A stretch of DNA of 64,000 bases from Streptomyces iconiensis. Its GTDB lineage: Bacteria; Actinomycetota; Actinomycetes; Streptomycetales; Streptomycetaceae. Below the pieces are notes generated by a model. That model worked only from the letters and a program-made list of their open reading frames with translations, made no database searches and was not told where the DNA came from. Numbering within the stretch: position 1 is the first letter of the stretch; the number at the start of each line of letters is the position of its first letter. This document shows positions 7,574 to 15,665 of this stretch, one piece after another. The stretch is from NCBI RefSeq assembly GCF_028657195.3, contig NZ_JANCPR020000040.1:1-64000 (forward strand), in the 5' to 3' direction. The translations under genes and the position numbers were made by a program.

Positions 7574-9313
7574 GTGAGCCAGTCGCAGATGAGCGGGTTC
7601 GCCTCCCCGTACGAGACCGCGTACGGGGAGCCCGTCGCCGACGCGGGGACCTACGGGGCGGGGACCTACGGGGCGGGGGCCTACGGGGCGGGGACCTCCG
7701 CGGCTTCTGAAAGCCGTGCGCCTTATGGAGCTTACGAGTTGTACGGGGTGTACGAGCCCTGGAGAACGTGTGAGCCGCACGAGCCCGCAGAGACATACCC
7801 GCCGTACTCTCCGCCACAGCCCTACGCGGCTCGCGAGCCGTATGAGCCGGCCGGGTTGTACGAGGCGGTCGGGCTGTACGAACCGGTCGGGGCGTACGAG
7901 CCGGCAGGGCTGTACGGGTCGACGGGGCTGTACGAACCGGCAGAGGTGTACGAGCCGGTCCTGCTTCGCGAGTCGGGTCCGCTGCCCGCGTCGGGCATGC
8001 TGCCCGAGCCGGTCTGCCCGGACGAACCGGCCGGGGTGTCCGGTCCGTACGGGCACCAGCCGTATGTGCGGGGCGGGTTGGCCGCGGAGCCGGGGGCCGG
8101 GATCGGTGCGGGCCCCGCGATCGGTGCCGGGGCCGGTGCCGGCACCGGGCCGTTGGCGGCGCGGGGCGGAGGGCGGGCTGCGGTGCGGCGTGCCGCGCGG
8201 GTGCGGCGGGCCTCCGAACGGCCCGAGGTGTTCAGGAAGCTGCTGCCGCAGGCGCTCGTGGTGGCGTTCCTCGCGGGCGGCACCTCCGCGTTCGTGGCCT
8301 ACGACAAGTCCGTCGAGCTGGATGTGGACGGACGTTCGCGCACGCTGCACACCTTCGCCGATGACGTGGAGGAGCTGCTGGAGGACGAGGGCGTGGAGCT
8401 GGGCAGCCACGACACCGTGCTGCCCGCGCGGGGCGCGCCGCTGAGCGACGGCGACGAGATCGCGGTGCGCTACGGTCGCCCGCTGCTGCTCACGCTCGAC
8501 GGGCACCGCCGCCAGGTGTGGACGACGGCGGACACGGTGGGCGGGGCGCTGCGCGAGCTGGGGGTACGCGCCGAGGGAGCGCGGATCTCCACCTCGCGCT
8601 CCGCACCGATCGGGCGCACCGGCAGGGAGGTGGAGGTGTGGACGGAACGTACCCTCACCTTCCTGGTGGACGGCCGCGAGCAGCGTGTGCGCACCAACGC
8701 GGCGACCGTAAGCGGGGCGCTGGAGGACGCGGGGATCGTGCTGCGTGACGAGGACACCACGTCCGTACCGCTCGGCGGCTTCCCGCGCGACGGACAGACG
8801 GTGACGGTCATGCGCATCACGGGCACGGAGAAGGTCCACGAGGAGCGGCTGCCCTTTGTGACGGTGCGCAGAGAGGACCCGCGGCTCCTGGAGGGCACCG
8901 AGGTCGTCAGCCGTCAGGGCAGGCCGGGGCTGCGCAGGGACATCTACGAGTTGCGGACCGTCAACGGCGTACGGCAGAAGCCGCGCAGGACGAGCAGCGA
9001 AGTGGTGCGCACACCGCGGGCGCAGGTCGTCAGGGTGGGCACCAAGGAGCTGCCGGACTCCGTCGAGGGCGCTGACGGGCTGAACTGGCGGGCACTCGCC
9101 GAGTGCGAGTCAGGCGGCAGACCGGACGCGGTGGACTCTTCGGGCACCTACGGCGGGCTCTACCAGTTCGACACCGGCACCTGGCGGCGCCTGGGCGGGA
9201 GCGGGCGCCCGCAGAACGCGCCCGCCGAGGAGCAGACCATGCGCGCCAAGAAGCTCTACATGGACCGGGGCGCGAGTCCGTGGCCGGTGTGCGGCCGTAA
9301 ACTGTCGCGGTGA
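7574..9313 (+). CDS. rpfB: Resuscitation-promoting factor RpfB with Tyr-rich N-terminus
   Basis: A 579-residue cell-wall hydrolase. Residues 1-220 are cytoplasmic low complexity: YGAGTYGAGAYGAG, then about eight YEPAGLYE-type units with Tyr every 5-8 residues, then Gly/Ala-rich sequence. One membrane segment (about 223-243) is followed by three DUF348 modules, a G5 domain (about 420-500) and a C-terminal RPF lysozyme-like domain (NWRALAECESGGRPDAVDSS, catalytic Glu in ECESGG, then TYGGLYQFDTGTW). RpfB cleaves peptidoglycan during spore germination and resuscitation. The last base pairs overlap rsmA (GTGA), as in the conserved rpfB-ksgA-ispE cluster. The long Tyr-repeat cytoplasmic region is unusual for the family. 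Confidence 0.9.
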   Translation: MSQSQMSGFASPYETAYGEPVADAGTYGAGTYGAGAYGAGTSAASESRAPYGAYELYGVYEPWRTCEPHEPAETYPPYSPPQPYAAREPYEPAGLYEAVGLYEPVGAYEPAGLYGSTGLYEPAEVYEPVLLRESGPLPASGMLPEPVCPDEPAGVSGPYGHQPYVRGGLAAEPGAGIGAGPAIGAGAGAGTGPLAARGGGRAAVRRAARVRRASERPEVFRKLLPQALVVAFLAGGTSAFVAYDKSVELDVDGRSRTLHTFADDVEELLEDEGVELGSHDTVLPARGAPLSDGDEIAVRYGRPLLLTLDGHRRQVWTTADTVGGALRELGVRAEGARISTSRSAPIGRTGREVEVWTERTLTFLVDGREQRVRTNAATVSGALEDAGIVLRDEDTTSVPLGGFPRDGQTVTVMRITGTEKVHEERLPFVTVRREDPRLLEGTEVVSRQGRPGLRRDIYELRTVNGVRQKPRRTSSEVVRTPRAQVVRVGTKELPDSVEGADGLNWRALAECESGGRPDAVDSSGTYGGLYQFDTGTWRRLGGSGRPQNAPAEEQTMRAKKLYMDRGASPWPVCGRKLSR

Positions 9314-10503
9314 GCGCTGTCCCTTCCGAACCCTCCGATCCCTCGGGCCCCACCGGCCCCTCCGGCACACCGGCTCCTTCCGAAACCCCCGGGCCTGCCG
9401 ACCCCGGCTCCTCCGCCGGCCCTTCCGCCGGCCCTTCCGCCGGACCCGCCTCTTCCGGGCCCGGCTCCGACGGTCCCGGCTCTGGCGTTCCCAGCTCCGC
9501 CGACGCCGGGGTCCTTCTCGGTCCCGCTGAGGTGCGGGAGCTGGCCGGGGCGCTGGGCGTACGTCCCACCAAGCAGCGCGGCCAGAACTTCGTCATCGAC
9601 CCGAACACCGTGCGCCGCATCGTGCGGACGGCGGGGGTCGGGCCCGACGACACCGTGCTGGAGATCGGTCCCGGTCTTGGCTCGCTCACGCTGGCACTGC
9701 TGGAGACGGCCGACGGGGTCGTCGCCGTGGAGATCGACGACGTACTGGCGGCTGCGCTGCCCGCGACCGTGGAGGCGCGGCTTCCTGAGCGGGCCGAGCG
9801 GTTCTCGCTCGTGCACTCCGACGCGCTGCGGCTGACGGAGCTGCCCGGCAGGGAGCCGACCGCGATGGTCGCCAACCTGCCCTACAACGTGGCCGTTCCC
9901 GTTCTGCTGCACATGCTGGCCACCTTCCCGAGCATCCGGCGCACCCTGGTGATGGTGCAGTCCGAGGTCGCCGACCGGCTGGCGGCCCCGCCCGGTTCGA
10001 AGGTCTACGGTGTGCCGTCCGTGAAGGCCGCCTGGTACTGCGAGGTCAAGCGCGCCGGCGCGATCGGGCGCAGCGTCTTCTGGCCTGCGCCCAACGTCGA
10101 CTCCGGCCTGGTCTCGCTCGTACGCAGGGACAGCCCGCTGGTGACCGGCGCGAGCAGGGAAGAGGTGTTCGCCGTCGTGGACGCGGCGTTCGCGCAGCGG
10201 CGCAAGACGCTGCGCGCCGCGCTGTCCGGCTGGGCGGGATCGGGGGCCACGGCAGAGGAGGCGCTGGTCGCCGCCGGTGTCTCTCCCCAAGCGCGCGGGG
10301 AGTCGCTCACGGTCGAGGAGTTCGCCGCCATCGCCGAGCACGGCCCGCGCGGCAGCCAGGGCCCACGAGGCGCTCAGGGCCCGCGTGGCGGCAGGGAACC
10401 GCGCGGTGGCAGGGAACCGCGCGGTGGCAGCAGGGAGTCGCGTTCCGCGCGGAGCGCACAGGAGCGAGGCACACGAGAGACGCGGGAAGGACGCACCACG
10501 TGA
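9310..10503 (+). CDS. rsmA: 16S rRNA dimethyladenosine transferase RsmA/KsgA
   Basis: This enzyme dimethylates A1518 and A1519 of 16S rRNA. The core (about residues 80-345) shows the SAM site (VLEIGPGLGSLTLAL), the acidic segment VAVEIDDVLAA and motif IV NLPYNVAVP. Two tails are added: about 75 residues of Pro/Ser/Gly at the N-terminus and about 60 residues of RGSQGPRG and GGREPRG repeats at the C-terminus. Both are absent from the normal enzyme of about 270-290 residues. The GTG at 9310 overlaps the rpfB stop by 4 nt, which favours it, though a later start cannot be excluded. The stop overlaps ispE (GTGA), so the three genes look translationally coupled. Confidence 0.93.
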   Translation: MSAVPSEPSDPSGPTGPSGTPAPSETPGPADPGSSAGPSAGPSAGPASSGPGSDGPGSGVPSSADAGVLLGPAEVRELAGALGVRPTKQRGQNFVIDPNTVRRIVRTAGVGPDDTVLEIGPGLGSLTLALLETADGVVAVEIDDVLAAALPATVEARLPERAERFSLVHSDALRLTELPGREPTAMVANLPYNVAVPVLLHMLATFPSIRRTLVMVQSEVADRLAAPPGSKVYGVPSVKAAWYCEVKRAGAIGRSVFWPAPNVDSGLVSLVRRDSPLVTGASREEVFAVVDAAFAQRRKTLRAALSGWAGSGATAEEALVAAGVSPQARGESLTVEEFAAIAEHGPRGSQGPRGAQGPRGGREPRGGREPRGGSRESRSARSAQERGTRETREGRTT

Positions 10504-11438
10504 CCCAGCCAGACCCCAGGACCACCACCGTCACGGTGCGCGTACCGGCCAAGGTCAACGTCCAGCTGGCGGTGGGCGGTCGGCGCCCCGACGGCTTCCA
10601 CGACCTGGCGAACGTCTTCCTCGCCGTCGGCCTCTACGACTCCGTCAGCGCGACCCCCGCCGACTCGCCCCGCCTGACCGCCTCGGGCCCCGACACCGCC
10701 CGCATCCCGCTCGACGACACCAACCTGGCGGCACGTGCGGCCCGGTTGCTGGCCGAACGGCACGGCCTGGAACCCCGCGTGCACCTGCACATCGCGAAGG
10801 ACATCCCCGTCGCGGGCGGCATGGCGGGCGGCAGCGCGGACGCGGCCGGTGCACTGCTCGCGTGCGACACGCTGTGGGGCACGCGCACCCCGCACGACGA
10901 ACTCCTCGCGCTCTGCGCCGAGTTGGGGTCCGACGTGCCGTTCAGCCTCGCGGGCGGTGCCGCGCTGGGGCGGGGCAGGGGTGAGCGGCTGACACCGCTG
11001 GCGACAGGGGGCGTCTTCCACTGGGTGTTCGCCGTCGCCGACGGCGGGCTCTCGACGCCTGATGTGTACCGCGAGTGCGACAGGCTGCGGGAGGCGGCCG
11101 GGCTCGGCGCGACCCAGGACAGCGTCCCCGAGCCGGAGCCGGACGAACAGCTGCTGGGGGCGCTCCGCGCGGGCGACAGCGCGGCGCTCGCCGCGACCCT
11201 CCGCAACGATCTCCAGCCCGCCGCCGTCTCGTTGCGGCCCGCGCTCGCCGACACCCTGGAGGCCGGTACGGCGGCGGGAGCACTGGCCGCCGTGGTGTCC
11301 GGCTCGGGCCCCACGTGCGCCTTCCTGGTCAAGGACCCCGAGACGGCGACCCGCACCGCACAGGCTCTGCTCGCCTCGGGCACCTGCCGCACGGCACGCC
11401 CCACCACGGGCCCGGCGCCGGGCGCGACGGTCGTCTGA
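10500..11438 (+). CDS. ispE: 4-diphosphocytidyl-2-C-methyl-D-erythritol kinase
   Basis: GHMP kinase of the non-mevalonate isoprenoid pathway, phosphorylating CDP-methylerythritol at the 2-hydroxyl. The 312-residue protein carries AKVNVQLAVGGRRPDGFHDL at the N-terminus, the ATP loop PVAGGMAGGSADAAGALLA (about 103-121), ELGSDVPFSLAGG, and the C-terminal motif VSGSGPTCAFLV. The start codon overlaps the rsmA stop by 4 nt. It is the last gene of the cluster and is followed by the strong stem-loop at 11697-11740. Confidence 0.95.
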   Translation: MTQPDPRTTTVTVRVPAKVNVQLAVGGRRPDGFHDLANVFLAVGLYDSVSATPADSPRLTASGPDTARIPLDDTNLAARAARLLAERHGLEPRVHLHIAKDIPVAGGMAGGSADAAGALLACDTLWGTRTPHDELLALCAELGSDVPFSLAGGAALGRGRGERLTPLATGGVFHWVFAVADGGLSTPDVYRECDRLREAAGLGATQDSVPEPEPDEQLLGALRAGDSAALAATLRNDLQPAAVSLRPALADTLEAGTAAGALAAVVSGSGPTCAFLVKDPETATRTAQALLASGTCRTARPTTGPAPGATVV

Positions 11439-11491
11439 GGCCGGGGCCGAGGCCAGGGCTGCGCTCTTCCGAGCCGAACGGCGCAGCCAGT

Positions 11492-11631
11492 AGTCGGCAG
11501 TTGGCGGCTCACCACCCGTAGTCGGCAGTCGGCGGCTCACCACCCGTAGCCAGCAGTCAGTAGCTCATCACCGGTAGTCGGCAGCCAGTGGTTCGCGACC
11601 CGTAGAGCGCGGCCAATAGAGCGCAACCGGT
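11492..11631. repeat. Five 28-bp degenerate tandem repeats
   Basis: Five contiguous 28-bp units begin at 11492, 11520, 11548, 11576 and 11604. Each opens with AGTCGGCAG or a variant and ends in CACCCGT, ACCGGT or ACCCGT. Units 1 and 2 differ by one base; the others diverge steadily. Partial copies of the ends (GGTTGGCGACCGGT, AGTCAGCAACCAG) continue to about 11680. The array lies in the untranslated tail of ispE and encodes nothing plausible. Confidence 0.85.
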
Positions 11632-11696
11632 GGTTGGCGACCGGTGGTTCGCCGCAGTCAGCAACCAGCAGTCAGCAACCAAGCAGCTCACCCCAC

Positions 11697-11740
11697 GCGA
11701 CCCGTATCCCGCCACCAGTGGTCAGCGGGATACGGGTCGC
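11697..11740. terminator. Strong stem-loop after ispE
   Basis: A perfect 16-bp inverted repeat, GCGACCCGTATCCCGC (11697-11712) against 11725-11740, around a 12-nt loop that itself contains CCAC/GTGG. There is no T-tract, which is usual for Streptomyces terminators. It separates the rpfB-ispE transcript from the GntR/ABC operon. Confidence 0.8.
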
Positions 11741-11800
11741 TCGCATCCTCGCCCGATCCCCCTCCCTGGGCCCCGGTTTGACGTCCGTGATCACCGTGCT

Positions 11801-11834
11801 CCATGCTTTCACTACTCAATTAGTGAAAGCATGG
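11801..11834. promoter_or_regulatory. Operator of the YtrA-type GntR/ABC operon
   Basis: A perfect 14-bp inverted repeat, CCATGCTTTCACTA (11801-11814) and TAGTGAAAGCATGG (11821-11834), has a 6-nt centre. It ends 15 bp before the GTG of the GntR gene. TTGACG at 11778-11783 is a plausible -35 upstream. YtrA-subfamily regulators usually autorepress their own ABC operon, so this is very probably the autoregulatory site. Confidence 0.75.
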
Positions 11835-11849
11835 AATCGGAAGGAGGAC

Positions 11850-12263
11850 GTGATCGAGTTCAGGATTGATCGGGGCAGCGGCGTCGCCGCGTACCTCCAG
11901 ATCGTGCAGCAGACCGAACAGGCCCTCCGCATGGGCGTGTTGCGTGTGGGTGACCGTCTCCCGACCGCGAGGGAGGTGGTCGAGGCCACCGCGATCAACC
12001 CCAACACGGTGCTCAAGGCGTACCGCGAACTGGAACGCGCGGGGCTGGTGGAGGCCCGGCGCGGCCTCGGCACGTTCGTCCGCAGGTCACTCGCACGCCC
12101 CGAGTCCGAGACCGACACCGCGCTCCGCGCCGAACTCGGCGACTGGCTGGCACGCGCCCGCGACGCCGGCCTCGAACGTGAGGACATCAGCGCCCTGTTC
12201 ACGAGCGCACTCGACGCCCTCGAAGCGGCGCCCCGCGCGCACCCACCGCAGAAGGACACATGA
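11850..12263 (+). CDS. YtrA-subfamily GntR transcriptional regulator
   Basis: A 137-residue repressor with a GntR winged helix (YLQIVQQTEQALRMGVLRVGD, LPTAREVVEATAINPNTVLK, RELERAGLVEARRGLGTFV, about residues 13-78) and only a short helical C-terminal extension, as in the YtrA subfamily. Starting at GTG 11850 places GGAAGGAG at ideal distance and keeps the inverted-repeat operator outside the gene; longer in-frame starts would not. It overlaps the ABC ATPase gene by 4 nt (ATGA). The ligand is unknown; relatives respond to cell-wall stress or antibiotics. Confidence 0.88.
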   Translation: MIEFRIDRGSGVAAYLQIVQQTEQALRMGVLRVGDRLPTAREVVEATAINPNTVLKAYRELERAGLVEARRGLGTFVRRSLARPESETDTALRAELGDWLARARDAGLEREDISALFTSALDALEAAPRAHPPQKDT

Positions 12264-13237
12264 GCGAGAGCCCCTCCCCCACGCCACAGGCCGCCGCCAC
12301 ACCACAGGCCGCCGCCGCCACGCCACAGGCCCCGGCACTCCGCGCACGCGGCCTGGGCTTCCGGTTCCGCAGCAGGGCCGGAGCCCGGTGGGCGCTGCGC
12401 GACTGCGAGTTCGCGCTGCCCGCCGGCCGTATCACCGCGCTCGTCGGCCCCAACGGCGCGGGCAAGACCACCCTCTTCCACCTGGCAACCGACCTGCTCA
12501 GGCCCACCGAGGGCGCCGTGGAGGTCTTCGGGCACACGGCCGGCACCCCCGAGGCACGCGGCGGGGTGGCGTTCCTCGCGCAGGACAAGCCGCTGTACCC
12601 GCGCTACACGGTCGAGGAGACCCTGCGCCTTGTCAGCCGCCTCAACAAGCGCTGGGACCACAAGGGCGCCGAGGACATCGTGCGCGCGGGCGACATCCCC
12701 CTCAGCGCGCGCGTGGGCACCCTCTCGGGCGGTGAGCGCACCCGCGTGGCGCTGGCCCTCGCGATGGGCAGGAGGCCGGGCCTGCTCCTCCTGGACGAAC
12801 CACTGGCCGACCTCGACCCGCTCGTACGCGAGGAGTTCATGGGCACGCTGATGGCGGAGGTGCTCGACCGCGAACTGTCCGTGGTGCTCTCCTCCCACGT
12901 ACTGCCCGACATCGAGCACTCCTGCGACTACGTGCTGCTGCTCAAGGACGGACACATCCACCTGGCGGGCGACGCCGACGAACTGCGCGCCACCCACACG
13001 CTGATCAAGGGCCGCGCCGACCACCCCGTGCCCGACCATGTGGTGCACGCCCGTACGAGCGGACGCCAGCTCACCGCGCTCGTACGCACCGGGGGGAGCG
13101 GCACCGTCCCCGGCGACTGGGCGACCGAGAGCCCCACGCTGGAGGACGTCCTCCTGGGCCACCTCCGCGCCCACGCAACGGCTGACGCGTCCGCAGCGGG
13201 CACAGCACCCTCCACAGCCGAAGGAGCCGCCGCGTGA
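12260..13237 (+). CDS. ABC transporter ATP-binding protein
   Basis: A 325-residue ABC ATPase. After an Ala/Thr/Pro-rich tail of about 25 residues it shows Walker A VGPNGAGKTTL, Q-loop LAQDKPLYPRY, the signature LSGGERTRVALALA and Walker B LLLLDEPLADLD followed by the switch His in SSHV. The C-terminal 80 residues are a non-catalytic extension. It is cotranscribed with the GntR regulator and the permease that follows, both through 4-nt overlaps. The substrate is not evident; a self-protection or peptide/antibiotic export role is typical for YtrA-controlled systems. Confidence 0.9.
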   Translation: MSESPSPTPQAAATPQAAAATPQAPALRARGLGFRFRSRAGARWALRDCEFALPAGRITALVGPNGAGKTTLFHLATDLLRPTEGAVEVFGHTAGTPEARGGVAFLAQDKPLYPRYTVEETLRLVSRLNKRWDHKGAEDIVRAGDIPLSARVGTLSGGERTRVALALAMGRRPGLLLLDEPLADLDPLVREEFMGTLMAEVLDRELSVVLSSHVLPDIEHSCDYVLLLKDGHIHLAGDADELRATHTLIKGRADHPVPDHVVHARTSGRQLTALVRTGGSGTVPGDWATESPTLEDVLLGHLRAHATADASAAGTAPSTAEGAAA

Positions 13238-14193
13238 ACGGCACCCTGTGGCTGGCCTGGCGCCAGCAGCGCACCCTCGTCCTCGTCGCGGCCGGACTCG
13301 CCGTGCTCGGCACGGTGATCGCGTATCTGGCCCACCGGCACCTGACGAGCGAACTGGCCGCCGACTGGATGCGCGGCTGCGGCTGGGACTCGGCCAATGG
13401 GGACGCCTGCCCCTTCCAGCGCTTCTCCGAGTTCCGGGAGACCGAGGTCGTCAGGTTGCGCGCTTTCGGCTTCCTGATCATCGCGCTGCCGGGGCTGGTC
13501 GGCCTCTTCTGGGGCGCGCCGCTGCTCGGCAGGGACGCGGAACTGGGGACCTCCAAGCTCGTCCTCACCCAGGACGCCAACCGCACGCGGTGGTTCGTCT
13601 CGCGCTTCGCGCTCGCCGCCGTCGTCACGATCGCGCTCACCACCCTGCTGTCGCTGCTGTGGAGCTGGTGGCGGGAACCGCTCAACGACAAGGTGTACGG
13701 GGTCCAGTGGTACGACGCCTTCGCCCTCAACGCCACGGGGCCGCGCGCCGTCGCCGCGACGCTGTTCGGGCTGGCGCTCGGCACGGCCGCCGGGCTGCTG
13801 CTGCGCCGCATCCTGCCCGCCATGATCGTCACCCTCGTCGGTGTGTGCGGTGTGGGGGCCGCTCTTGAGCTGGGACGCCGTGCGCTGGTCCCGCCCCGCC
13901 TGTACGTCTCGACCGGTTCAGGACCGAAGGTCCCCATGGGCGACAAGTGGTCCTCGGGGAACTGGGGTTACCTCACTCCCTCCGGCAAGCGCGAGGGCAT
14001 CGAGAACTGCACGTACACCGGCGAGGAACTCCGCAAGTGCATGGCCTCGCACAACTACGTGCAGCGCTTCTACGAGGCCAACCCGCACAGCGACCGGTGG
14101 CTCTTCCAGGCGTGGGAGACCGGCATCTTCCTCGTCCTCACCATCGCGCTCATCCTGCTCACCGGCTGGCTGCTGCGCCGCCGCAGGGTGTGA
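13234..14193 (+). CDS. ABC transporter permease with large extracytoplasmic loop
   Basis: A 319-residue protein with about six membrane segments: TLVLVAAGLAVLGTVIAYLA, LIIALPGLVGLFWGAPLLG, LAAVVTIALTTLLSLLW, AATLFGLALGTAAGLLL, MIVTLVGVCGVGAALEL and a C-terminal IFLVLTIALILLTGWLL. The loops carry Cys pairs (CGWDSANGDACP; CTYTGEELRKC) that may form disulfides outside. The GTG start overlaps the ATPase gene by 4 nt. The fold resembles ABC-2 type permeases; the substrate is unknown. Confidence 0.85.
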   Translation: MNGTLWLAWRQQRTLVLVAAGLAVLGTVIAYLAHRHLTSELAADWMRGCGWDSANGDACPFQRFSEFRETEVVRLRAFGFLIIALPGLVGLFWGAPLLGRDAELGTSKLVLTQDANRTRWFVSRFALAAVVTIALTTLLSLLWSWWREPLNDKVYGVQWYDAFALNATGPRAVAATLFGLALGTAAGLLLRRILPAMIVTLVGVCGVGAALELGRRALVPPRLYVSTGSGPKVPMGDKWSSGNWGYLTPSGKREGIENCTYTGEELRKCMASHNYVQRFYEANPHSDRWLFQAWETGIFLVLTIALILLTGWLLRRRRV

Positions 14194-14395
14194 ACCGGCC
14201 GACTACAGGACCGGCCTGCCGGACCGACTGCTACAGGGCGCGTTGACGCCCGTACAGCACCGCCGTTCAGCTGTGCGCTTCACGTACGCGTGGAGCGCAC
14301 AGCCGCATGAACTCCGGGGCGCCACAGAAGCGCGCACGCGCGCTGCCGAGGCGCGGCCCTCTACCGGTGGTGCGGTTCGGTGCCGGTGGTCTCCC

Positions 14396-15586
14396 TCAGC
14401 CGGCGACGACCGTACGCAGCGCGCGCACCAGGGCCTGGGGGCGCGGGTCGCTGGTGACCGACCTGTGGAGGGTGTTGGTGACATAGGCGAACGCCGTCCC
14501 CGACTCCGGGTCGGCGAACGCGAGGGAGCCTCCCTTGCCCGGGTGCCCGAAAGAACCGGGCGCGAGCAGCGGGCACGCGGGACCGTGCAGCATGTAGCCG
14601 AGCCCGAAACGGGTGGAGACGACCAGGACCCGGTCGGGGCCGCTGGACTCCTCGGAGCGTGCCTGGGTGAGCGTCGCGGGCGTGAACAGCCGCCTGGCGC
14701 CCGGCAGGGGGCCGATCAGGGCGGCGTAGAAGCGGGCGAGGGAACGTGCCGTGCCGATGCCGCCCGAGGCGGGCAGTTCGGCCGCGCGGTGCGCGGGGTC
14801 GTTCTCGTCGGGGGGCGGCGTGATGGCCGCGAAGGCGCGGCGCGTGGGCGACTCCGGGTCGGCGTAGGCGTCCGTCACGGTGCGCTTGGGCCGCAGCCGC
14901 AGCACGCCCTGCTCCAGCGGCGCGGGGGCCTCCGCCTCGGCGACGCGGGCCACGCGCCCGGAAGCGGCGATCTCCTGGGGGAGCCCGATCCACAGGTCGA
15001 GGCCCAGCGGCCTGGCTATCTCCTCGGCGAACAGGCGCCCGACCGTACGGCCGCCGCTGGCCCGCGCGACCAGTTCGGACACCAGCCAGCCATAGGTGTG
15101 CGCGTGGTACCCGTGGTCCGTTCCCGGCTGCCACACGGGCGCCTGCCCCGCGAGCGCACGCGGGCCGCTCACGCCGTCGAGCGCCTGCTCGGGCGTCAGC
15201 GGCACATCGAGCGCCGGCAGCCCGGCGCGGTGCGAGAGGAGATGGCGTACGAGCACGCGCTCCTTGCCGTTCGCCTTGAACTGCGGCCAGTAGGTGCCCA
15301 CAGGCGCGTCCAGGTCGAGCTGGCCGCGCTGGTGCAGCAGATGGAGCACGGCGGCTGCGAGCCCTTTGGTCACCGAGCGCACCATGACGGCCGTGTCCTC
15401 GGACCACGGTTCTCCGCAGTGTTCCCCGGGGTCCAGCGCACCGCCCCACAGGTCGACGACCTTGTGTCCGTCCCTGTAGACCGCCAGCGCGGCGCCGCCC
15501 TCGCCCCTTTCGCCGAAGTTCCGCATGAAGGCGTCACGGACGGGTTCGAAACCGTCCACCACCGTGCCTTGAACGACCTCTGCCAC
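14396..15586 (-). CDS. Serine hydrolase of the beta-lactamase/EstA family
   Basis: A 396-residue penicillin-binding-protein-like serine hydrolase. The catalytic SxxK tetrad is SVTK in VRSVTKGLAAAVLHLLH (about residues 71-87); the Tyr motif is HTYGWLVSELV, and the third motif is HPGKGGS in place of KTG. It has no signal peptide, so it probably works in the cytoplasm as an esterase or beta-lactam-like amidase, as described for EstA-type enzymes. The start is a GTG after GAAGGAAG. It converges on the ABC permease gene; the 200-bp gap between them holds nothing clear. Confidence 0.85.
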   Translation of the reverse strand: MAEVVQGTVVDGFEPVRDAFMRNFGERGEGGAALAVYRDGHKVVDLWGGALDPGEHCGEPWSEDTAVMVRSVTKGLAAAVLHLLHQRGQLDLDAPVGTYWPQFKANGKERVLVRHLLSHRAGLPALDVPLTPEQALDGVSGPRALAGQAPVWQPGTDHGYHAHTYGWLVSELVARASGGRTVGRLFAEEIARPLGLDLWIGLPQEIAASGRVARVAEAEAPAPLEQGVLRLRPKRTVTDAYADPESPTRRAFAAITPPPDENDPAHRAAELPASGGIGTARSLARFYAALIGPLPGARRLFTPATLTQARSEESSGPDRVLVVSTRFGLGYMLHGPACPLLAPGSFGHPGKGGSLAFADPESGTAFAYVTNTLHRSVTSDPRPQALVRALRTVVAG

Positions 15587-15665
15587 GCTTCCTTCGCTCC
15601 TGTCGCCTTCATGCCGCTTTTATGGCTCTTTCCCGGCCTTCCCCCGAGCCGCGTGTTCCATGGTG

